From: Eulemur rufifrons
Taxonomy: Eukaryota; Chordata; Mammalia; Primates; Lemuridae
Assembly: GCF_041146395.1 (NCBI RefSeq)
Contig: NC_091002.1
Location: forward strand, 10,286,501 to 10,350,500
Direction: 5' to 3'
Length of the DNA stretch: 64,000 bases
Under the pieces are notes generated by a model. It did no database searches. It saw only the letters and a program-made list of their open reading frames with translations, and was not told where the DNA came from. The stretch's first letter is position 1. The number at the start of each line of letters is the position of its first letter. Positions 56,690-64,000 of the stretch are shown in pieces. The position numbers were made by a program, and so were the translations under genes.

Positions 56690-57441
56690 AAATGAATAAT
56701 ATTGAAAACATCAACTCATTTACCAAATATTCGTTAAAGCACCTACACTGTGCCCAGCTCAGAGATGCTCATGATAAATCAGTGAACAAACTAGGCAAAG
56801 ATTTCTGCTTCCCTGGAACATGTATTCCCATGGGGGCAGATAGACAATAAGCAATGAATATAATGAATATATAAATTCTCTAGTATTTTGGAAGATTATA
56901 AATGTGGAAAGAAAGAGCACGTAGATTAGGGTGAGGGAGAATCTCGAGGGGTAGGAGTCGGGGAACAGGTTTAGGTATTAAACACAATGATCAGAGTAGG
57001 CCTCCTTGAGAAGGTGAGATTTGAGCAAAGACTTGATGGGGGTGTGGGAGTGAGTCATGCAGGGGTTTAGGGGAACAGCCAAGGCAAAGACCCGGAGGTG
57101 GGGGTGTGCTTGGCAGGTCTGAGAAAAAGCAAGGAGGCCAGTATACTCACTCGGAGCCAGGGAAGAGCAGCAGGAAAGGAAGTCCAAGTGCATAATAGGA
57201 CACCCAATTCAAGGGCCCTCACTGGATTCTGTAAGAACTTTGGCTGCCTCTGTAAATAAAATGGGGAATTTGTAAGGTTTTGAGCAGAGAAGTTTCACCA
57301 TGTGATTGGCACATTCCCCGAATCCCTCTGGCTGCTGTGTAGAGAATCCGCAGGTAGTTGGGGCACAAGGGCAGAAGCAGGGACCAGCTGTTGCTCCTGG
57401 CCTGGACGAGGCTGGCAGCAGCTGAGGTGGTCAGGTGCCAC
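56690..57441 (-). mobile_element. L2 LINE 3' region, antisense, first segment
   Basis: 'catttaccaaatattcgtta', 'gacaataagcaatgaatata', 'gagaaggtgagatttgagca', 'aaagacccggaggtgggggt' and 'ggttttgagcagagaagttt' are antisense L2 in order. It resumes at 58020 after a younger L1. Confidence 0.85.
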
Positions 57442-58019
57442 AAGGATTTTCTTTTTAAATAAATTTTATTGTATATATTTAAGATATATACGATGTTAAT
57501 GGGATATACACAGATAGTAAAATGGTTACTATAGTGCAACAAATTCACATACCCACCCTTAACATATCACACAGTTGCCCACATATTGTTGTTGTAGCAA
57601 GAGCAGTGAAAAGCTACTCGTGCAGCAGGAACCCCAAATACAGCACAACTTTATTACCTACAGTCCTCATGTTGTACATCAGATCTCTAGACTCATTCAT
57701 CCTACACGTCTGCTGCCTCGTGTCCTCTGACCTACATCTCCCCATTGCCCCGCCTGGTAACCACTGTTTTATTCTCTATCTCTGTATATTTTACTTTATC
57801 TTTTTTTTAGATTCTATATATACTTGAGACTGTGCAATATTCTTCTGTCTGTGTCTGGCTTATTTCACTTAGTATGACGTCTTCCAAGCTCATCCATGTT
57901 GTGGCAAATGGCAGGATTTCTTCCTTTATAAGGCTGAATAATATTTAATGCTGTATATACATTATAGTTTCTTTATTCATTCATCTGTTAACAGACACTT
58001 ACGTTGTTTCCATAGCTTT
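57442..58019 (-). mobile_element. L1 3' end inserted in L2
   Basis: 'attttattgtatatatttaa', 'ctggtaaccactgttttatt', 'gtgtctggcttatttcactt' and 'aggctgaataatatttaatg' are antisense L1. Flanks 'caaggattttc' and 'caagtgttttg' agree at 8 of 11 positions, a plausible aged TSD. Confidence 0.85.
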
Positions 58020-58246
58020 CTGCAAGTGTTTTGAAGATAGATCCCGCATGACTTCTCGGCATTGATTATGGGGTCAAGGCTGACTCCTGGGTTTTTGACC
58101 TGAGCAACCTGGAAGGAAGGAGATTTCTGTCACCTGAGATAGGCCTGGCTGAGGGAGGGGTAGGACTGCTTTCGGGGGGAGGGGAGAATGCAGTGTAGGG
58201 GACTGTCGTCAGGAACTGTGTTTTGAATATTAAGAGGTTAGAGATG
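58020..58246 (-). mobile_element. L2 LINE, antisense, second segment
   Basis: 'tgttttgaagatagatcccg', 'gtcaaggctgactcctgggt', 'ttttgacctgagcaacctgg' and 'taagaggttagagatgaagc' continue the L2 text interrupted at 57441. Confidence 0.85.
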
Positions 58247-58365
58247 AAGCATTTTTGGGGTAATAGCTAAAAACTGAAAACAACTTAAAAGGTCATCAAA
58301 AGGGGAATGATTATGTAAAGTAAGGTTGTAAAGAATGAAGTAGATTCATTTGTCAGCACTGCAAA
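58247..58365 (+). mobile_element. L1M 3' UTR, second segment
   Basis: 'aatagctaaaaactgaaaac' and 'catcaaaaggggaatgatta' continue the L1M text from 56689. It is interrupted again by an LTR at 58366. Confidence 0.75.
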
Positions 58366-58944
58366 TGTAGGGGCCAAGAGAGAACTTCCCCTTCACCCTC
58401 TGAAGGTTCACTGAAAATCAACTGACAAAAAGCAGATTAATAGGAGAAAGCATATGAATTGATTTCTTAACGTGTATGGGGAGAACCACAGAGTAGTTGC
58501 ACCGTCAGGCAGCGGGGTACAGTGCTTATGTGCCCTTCTTCTTAGGGAAAAGGGAGGTGGGGAGTGTGGACGATTTTAGGGGGGTAGTAAATGACTTTTA
58601 GGGAAATCCAGTGGGCTTGAAGAACATACAATGGCCTGAGACAAAGTCTGTTGGACTCACAGAGCAGACAATGGTTTGTGACAAAGTCTGCCCATGTGTA
58701 TTGACAGACTTCAGTCTTTCCTCCTGCAATGTGAGTTCAGTGAATGAAAAGTCTGGGAAAGACCAGAGGCAATTGCTTTCTTCTTGGCAGATCTGGACTT
58801 TAGGCAGATAAGGGAACTTTAGAGAAACACTGTGTTCTGTGCTTTGGGAGAGACAGAGGATTGGGGGGACCTTGAGGCTTCTTCTTCAGTTCAGCATGTC
58901 AAAGTGCCTTATTTGGGGGGTATTGATTTCTGAGCCCCAATACA
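58366..58944 (-). mobile_element. LTR inserted in L1M, antisense
   Basis: 579 bp with TG...CA ends, 'tgtaggggccaagagagaac' to 'ctgagccccaatac'. Internal landmarks include 'caccctctgaaggttcactg', 'gggagaaccacagagtagtt' and 'cagcatgtcaaagtgcctta'. Probably an ERVL-type LTR; name not recalled. Confidence 0.65.
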
Positions 58945-59125
58945 AGATCTCCAAGGCATAGCATTAAAGAAAAAAATATATACAATATGATCTCATTTAT
59001 TGGCACACCCTAATGGCAACAAAAACAGAATTGTAGATTTTTATATTCATACAGATGTAGACATACCAGAAGGTATCAGAAGTGATACACTTTCTGCTTG
59101 CATAGATTTCTAAAGAAAAAAAATC
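58945..59125 (+). mobile_element. L1M 3' UTR, third segment
   Basis: 'agatctccaaggcatagcat' and 'tacaatatgatctcatttat' directly follow the text cut at 58365. Confidence 0.75.
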
Positions 59126-59189
59126 AGCTTTTATGCAATCCTCATATAATCTAAAACTAATGTACAGAAAACAAAAGGAGATGGTGAAA

Positions 59190-59280
59190 AATCTTGTCTT
59201 GCTTTGGGCTCTGGTTTCTTCATCTGCAAAGTGACCGGAAAGGTCCTTCTGCCTTTAGGAGTCATATTCTGCAACGTCAC
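59190..59280 (+). repeat. MIR fragment
   Basis: 'tttgggctctggtttcttca' then 'tctgcaaagtgaccggaaag' resembles a MIR core. Short and diverged. Confidence 0.45.
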
Positions 59281-60039
59281 GTAACCTGATTCCTCTTAGT
59301 TTGAAGCCAGGTGTGTTTTCTGCCTTTGCACAGCAGCCTGAGTTCCAGCCCACTCATACTTGGTTGTGACCAGAGAGGGACAGAATTTGGCTTTTTCCTC
59401 TAATAAAATTGGGGGAGTCACTTTGAAGGATGACAAAATTTGAATCCACGCTGGTTTTCAATTCCATGTGAGACAGAGATTAAAGCACATGGCTGCCCAG
59501 AAAGTCCATTCCTGTCGACGTGGTCTCTTAGAAGGAGACGGGGAGGTGTGTGGTGCTCATCATCGTAGGTTCGAGTCGGCGAGTATTCTCGTGACTGGGC
59601 AGCGAAGCCTTGGGGCTTCATTTCTTTGGCTTTGCACGGCTGATCAACCCTCACATACTCAAATAATAAAGGACTCACTGTCCCACTCCCTTCCTGACTG
59701 CTCTGTCTCCCCACTGCTGCTCCTCACAAGTTAGCTCTGCTGCTACTTCTCCAACCTGGTCATCAGTCCCTCGTGAATGACTATCATGGGCCAGTTGGAT
59801 GTTTGAAAGGGGGACTTGGACAGAGCATGACCCTAAAGGCCAACGAATTTCCACTACGTAGTCCCATCCACACACCAAGACCCTTGTGGATGACTAGTTG
59901 TGGGCAGGGCATTCCTTTGTCCATTTAAAAAAATAGTATGTGTTTTAAAAGGCTAAGAATAAACTTAACAAATATTTGATAGCTATGGCTGTCGACTTCT
60001 TCAAACTCCAAATTATAATCCTTACTTCATTTTTTGATT
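59281..60039. other. Unassigned sequence
   Basis: No family recognised. 'ggttcgagtcg' near 59568 resembles a tRNA B-box but has no tRNA around it. Confidence 0.4.
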
Positions 60040-60175
60040 ATAAAAACCAACTTGTTGTACTGAAGTATAATAAAATCTTAAGGTATAAAGTCAAGTACTG
60101 CCCAGAGATAATCATTGCTCATGTTTTGGTGTATTTTCTTCCAGCCTCTCTGCCATATATATGCTGTTAAAGAAA
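60040..60175 (-). mobile_element. L1M 3' UTR fragment, antisense
   Basis: 'tactgcccagagataatcat' and 'ttttggtgtattttcttcca' match a common old L1 3' UTR. Confidence 0.5.
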
Positions 60176-60177
60176 AA

Positions 60178-60560
60178 ATTATTCTGATACTTGTTAAAAC
60201 ACGAAGGAAGACTTTGTTCAGGACCTTGCCTTAGGTGTCAAGACCGTTGTAATAGAGGAGAAAGATTGGGCTCAACTCTGAACACAGCAAGCACAAGTGG
60301 GGATTTACAGTCAACAAGCAGAACAAGGGGGTCAATGGGTGGCCAACTACTGAGAGGAGACATCAGGGTGGGGGGATTCTTGCTGAAGGCAGGCCAGGGC
60401 GATCAGATCTCAAGGGTGACGGGATTCTTGCTAAACTGATTCTTGCTAAAATGGGGCTATGTAGGCCTGGAAAGGACCAAGGCCAAGGCCAGGGCTGAGG
60501 CCTAGTTGAGAAGAGGGCTCAGAGGAGCCTGCCTAAGGTGTGGTTAAGGAAAGAGTCTTT
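60178..60560 (-). mobile_element. LTR-like element, antisense
   Basis: 'aaacacgaaggaagactttg', 'ttgggctcaactctgaacac', 'gcacaagtggggatttacag' and 'gggattcttgctgaaggcag' recall an LTR common in primates. Family and borders uncertain. Confidence 0.45.
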
Positions 60561-60879
60561 GTCAAAGCAATGGGGACAAATGATGCATTTATGTATTTAT
60601 GTATTTATGGGAGACCATAGCCCCTCCTCCCGTCTCTCTTCACACTACCCTCACCAGGCAAAACTTGAAAACAGAGAGAAGATACAGCAAGAATCATAGG
60701 TACCAGCAAGCCAATTGCCAAAAGTAAAGTAAGCTGAGCAGAAGACAAACCCCGCTTGTTCCAAGGGTAGGAGGAGAAGGCTGTGCCAGAGAAAAGGGGT
60801 GGGAATCTGGACATGATATATCCAGATCTTAGTAGCTCTTGATGAAAAGTGAGGGTTGTGAGGGAGGAAAGTAATATTT

Positions 60880-61400
60880 TTTCCTCACCCCTTACAAGGC
60901 TCATCACTGAGATCACTAAAACAAAAGATTGGCAAGAGAAAGGCATATAAATCTATTTACTATAAGTTTTATGTGTCAGGGGAGGTTTCATAAATGAAGA
61001 CCCAAAGAAATAGGGGTATCTGTGTATTTTATGCTTAGGTTGGATGGAGAACGGACAGTCATGCAGAGGTGTGATTGGACAAAGTGGGTACGATCTGGTG
61101 GGAACACACTGGGAAGAACTTAGCAAAGCTTGTTTGTTCAGATTCTTCTTGGCATCTCTTTGCCTTTCTTTAGGGTTTGGGGAGGGCTGCTCTGGAATTA
61201 GGGCCTTATGACCTACTTTAAAGAAAGGTCAGAGAATTCTTTTACAGCTTGCTTCAACAGAGGGTGGTGGGAGAAGGTTAGAGACCCTTCCTGCTTCTGC
61301 TGTTTTGTCAACTTCTAAGGTGCCAGATTTTGGTGTAGTAATGTTATGTCCTCATCCACATCAGGGTATTAACATTAGATATTGGGATTAGTATTTGGGG
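60880..61400 (-). mobile_element. LTR-like element, antisense
   Basis: 'aggcatataaatctatttac', 'gaagacccaaagaaataggg', 'ttttatgcttaggttggatg' and 'attcttcttggcatctcttt' resemble an antisense ERVL-type LTR. Borders approximate. Confidence 0.5.
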
Positions 61401-61544
61401 TTCCCCAGGGAAGCACTCATTTTAGCAAATGATATAGTAGAGAGCCCATAATTAGCCCCTAAAGAAGCTAGTCTTGAACTACTAAGACACAAGAGCTCAA
61501 CTCAGTGTCATGAAACAACGGGCTCTGTGTCTAAGTTACTGGTC

Positions 61545-61670
61545 TGGAACCAGTTAGTTGTGCAGCCTTGAGAAAAATCACTCCAATTTCCAGGCTCCAC
61601 TTTCCTTATCAGTAGGTAAATAAATGAGTGGAATTGGTCTATTTGTAAGCATCTGCGAGTTTATAAAATC
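61545..61670 (+). repeat. MIR SINE fragment
   Basis: 'gtgcagccttgagaaaaatc' and 'ccactttccttatcagtagg' fit a diverged sense MIR. Confidence 0.5.
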
Positions 61671-62479
61671 AAAGCTGTTATGAAGCGAGATCTGTGCTTT
61701 CCCTTGTCTTGGGTAGCCCCAGCCCCCTCACCTGGGCGCAGGTGTGCACCTTCCTGCTCCTTCAAGGTGCAGCTGGCCTCTTGGCACCTCTCTGCTCCTG
61801 TGGTCTTGCTGGCAGAGTTCTTCCTGCTGACTCATTGCTCCAACTTCAGGCTCCTAAGGAAGTGGAGGCTAGTGATTACCAGGACGGGCCACGATGGGTG
61901 GAAGATTTTGAGCTTGGACTAGGGTGAACCCGAGGGAAAGAACATTTTAATGAGTTTGTGTGGGCAGCGAGATGGTCCACGTGATGCTAGGTAGAACTTA
62001 ACAGAGATGCTTCCTCACCCTCCCCTTCCCTCTACCTTCCCTCTGAGGCTGGCTCCCCACCAGAATTGTGCTACTTAATTATCTTTGCTGATAAAGATAA
62101 ATGGCAATCATTTAACTCCTGATTTAGTGAAAAGAGAAATTGCCTGTGAGTCACCCAGGGTCTTCTTCCAAACCTGGCTGGAAACTAAGCCGTGTTTTTT
62201 ATGACTTCTGTGCTTTGCAGGGACTCTAATTTCCCCCATTGGCGACCATTACCGTGCTTTATATAGAACAGTGAAACAACACAGCACATTAACCTTTGCG
62301 GATGGCGCAGTTAGTGCCTTCGTAAGCAGTGGCTCTGATGCAAACATGGGGAAATGAGACACATTTAGTACAGATTGCTTTGTATAGCTTACCCCCTGTG
62401 GTCCGAGTGACACTTTTGAAGAGGCGTAGACAATTCCGGCTTTGTCCCTTCCTCCTGGAGGTGGGGAGAGGGGGCTGTC
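61671..62479. other. Unassigned sequence
   Basis: No family or gene recognised; frames of 80, 77 and 104 codons overlap without domains. Confidence 0.4.
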
Positions 62480-63195
62480 GCAAATGGCCAGTGTAGAGCA
62501 GGACATGGGTGAGTGACCCATTCTCATGGCCTCCTGTGCTGCCATCCTGCTCCGAGCCATCATCTCTCCCCTGATCTATTGCAATAGCTTTGTGACCGGG
62601 GTCCCTGTTTCTACTGCTGCCCTCCACAGTGTATTTTCACATCAGCAGCCAGAGGAATCCTTTGACAACATAAGTTAGATTGTGTCACTGTCCCTAGAAG
62701 CCCACTTAGGCTTGGTGTCACACTCTGGGTAGAAGACAAAGTCTTTCCAATGCCAGGCAGGTTCAGGCACTTTGCCCCAGTTACTTGTCTGTCCCCTCTC
62801 CTGGCCCACCCTGCCTGGAAGGTCCTTTGCACTGGCTGTTCCCTCTGCCAGGAATATTCCTCACTGGATTTCTGCAGGGCCGCCCCTCCCTCCTTCAGGC
62901 CATTATTCAAAAGCTATCTTTACAATGGGGTTTTCCCTGGCTCCCGTCTAAAGAGGAAAACTTATACCTCACACTCCCTCTCCTCTTCCCTGGCACTTAT
63001 CAGCAGCTGACATGCTCTTTAAAAAAAAAAATTTAAAGCAAACAAGCCCCTGGTTACTGGTTGCTTTTCAAAATGACCTGTTTTAATACTATGTTTAAAT
63101 AAAGAAATGATATATGTATTATTCTTATTATTGTTTACTGTTTATTTCCCCCAAGTGAAAATAAGCTTCATGAAGATGGGGATTTTTGTCTGTTT
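62480..63195 (+). mobile_element. L2 LINE 3' region, sense
   Basis: 'ctgttccctctgccaggaat', 'attattcaaaagctatcttt', 'ttccctggctcccgtctaaa' and 'gatttttgtctgttttgttc' are sense L2 in order, including the 'ttattgtttactgtttattt' block. The longest L2 piece in the window; ORF2 is not readable. Confidence 0.85.
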
Positions 63196-63224
63196 TGTTC
63201 CTGGCTCTTGGGATTATATGCTTT

Positions 63225-63400
63225 AGGTCAGTGCTTCTCAAACTTTTATATGCCCAGGAATCACTTGGGGATCTTTTCAAAATGTAGATTCTAATAGGCA
63301 GCTTTGGGACCTGCACATTTGTATTGCTAACAAGCTCTCAGATGATGCTGATGTTGTTGGTCTGTGGCCCATACCTGGAACAGCAGGGCTGGAGACCATG
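63225..63400 (-). mobile_element. MER5A-like hAT element, antisense
   Basis: 'cagtgcttctcaaactttta', 'aatcacttggggatcttttc', 'ctaacaagctctcagatgat' and 'gctgatgttgttggtctgtg' match antisense MER5A. Confidence 0.85.
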
Positions 63401-63514
63401 TGGATCTTCATGGTGGCAGGAGGCACCAGTTGTTTTCTCTCCAAAGCCAAGTTCAAAAACCCAGGGCTGGGCTGATGGTATCAAGGTCATGCCTCAGAGT
63501 TTGTGACTTTGTAG

Positions 63515-63605
63515 TTCAGGAATACAACCTAGGAATCTTGTTTTTATAAAGCTCACCAGGTGATTCTAATGTGCAGCTAGGATATGTAACCAATGGTTTA
63601 GAGAG
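63515..63605 (+). mobile_element. MER20-like hAT fragment
   Basis: 'ttttataaagctcaccaggt' and 'gattctaatgtgcagctagg' are the right half of a MER20-type element. The left half is not seen. Confidence 0.65.
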
Positions 63606-63799
63606 ATTAAGAATTTCTTGCATGTGCAAATGTGATACTGATTTTGCCAAATTGTCATCTAGTGAGTACACAATGAAAATTGGATTCTCAATTGAAAATC
63701 GAAAAATTCCCTTTTTCCTCATTGACATCATTTGGTTGGCCTCCAAAAATATAATGATTTCAACACAGGAAAAGGGAAAATGTGTATAATCATCTCAGA

Positions 63800-64000
63800 A
63801 TATCCTCATTCATCACTTTAAAATTCTATTTAGTGTTATGAAAATAACACAGGCATATAGTAAATAATTCAAATAGTAAAAAGGTATGCAATAAAAAGTG
63901 AGCTTTTCTTCCATATTGGATTTCCAGTCTCATTCCTTAGAGGAAATTTTTGTCAACTGTGTCTTATGAATATTTCCAGAAAATTTCCAGAGACACACAT
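63800..64000 (-). mobile_element. Old L1 3' UTR fragment, antisense, runs off window
   Basis: 'aaaataacacaggcatatag', 'ccagtctcattccttagagg' and 'cttatgaatatttccagaaa' resemble an L1M-type 3' UTR in antisense. It continues past the window end. Confidence 0.5.

Noticed and set aside
59560..59590. tRNA gene suggested by 'ggttcgagtcg'
   Set aside because: No matching A-box at the right distance and no acceptor stem pairing.

Overview
The window is nuclear DNA from a primate, most likely a strepsirrhine and probably a Malagasy lemur. Four of the five Alu elements (near 21.4, 22.3, 24.7 and 32.0 kb) carry lemur-type variation such as 'gagcaagagcgagacc', and three of those also have an extended linker between monomers. 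Two L1 insertions (43.46 and 50.32 kb) have a 3' UTR that I recognise from lemur genomes. All of this comes from memory of repeat families; no database was searched.

I found no protein-coding gene, rRNA, tRNA, CRISPR array, operon or bacterial-type feature. The longest open frames (up to 174 codons) are short, lack recognisable domains, or lie inside L1, MIR or LTR repeats. The window is best read as intergenic or deep intronic sequence, about half of it made of transposable-element remains. The rest is unassigned unique sequence or repeats too old to recognise by eye.

Layout. 0-12.9 kb: scattered MLT1-type (ERVL-MaLR) LTRs, MIRs, old L1 3' ends on the minus strand, one AluJ-like element and a Tigger-type DNA element. 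12.9-20.2 kb: an L1 3' end, a small insertion with an A-rich tail and a 12-bp target-site duplication (TSD), MLT1 LTRs, MER5-like, MIR and L2 pieces. 20.3-25.9 kb: an L1 inserted inside another L1, the inner one carrying three Alus and an LTR. 25.9-28.8 kb: old L1, MIR and a MER1-like hAT element. 28.9-32.7 kb: hAT ends enclosing an LTR with a microsatellite and several L1 segments, one of them inverted and carrying an Alu. 34.0-35.4 kb: a hAT element containing an L1 that contains a Tigger. 36.2-37.0 kb: a MER5-like element containing a palindromic MITE that contains a MaLR LTR. 37.8-41.2 kb: about 3 kb of decayed L1 ORF2, then an MLT1/MST LTR. 41.4-50.7 kb: LTRs, MIRs, L2 and two young L1 insertions with perfect 16-bp TSDs. 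52.5-55.4 kb: old L1, a solo LTR with TATA and AATAAA motifs, and a MITE split by an LTR. 56.4-59.1 kb: an L1M 3' UTR split by L2 and an LTR, the L2 itself split by a younger L1. 60-64 kb: LTR-like pieces, a long L2 3' end and hAT pieces.

No genes act together here. What the sequence records is the order of insertions, read from nesting and TSDs. I did not find an undescribed biological system. The most useful leads are the datable nested insertions, the twin-primed lemur L1, the unidentified retro-insertion at 14.05 kb, and a few possible regulatory motifs.
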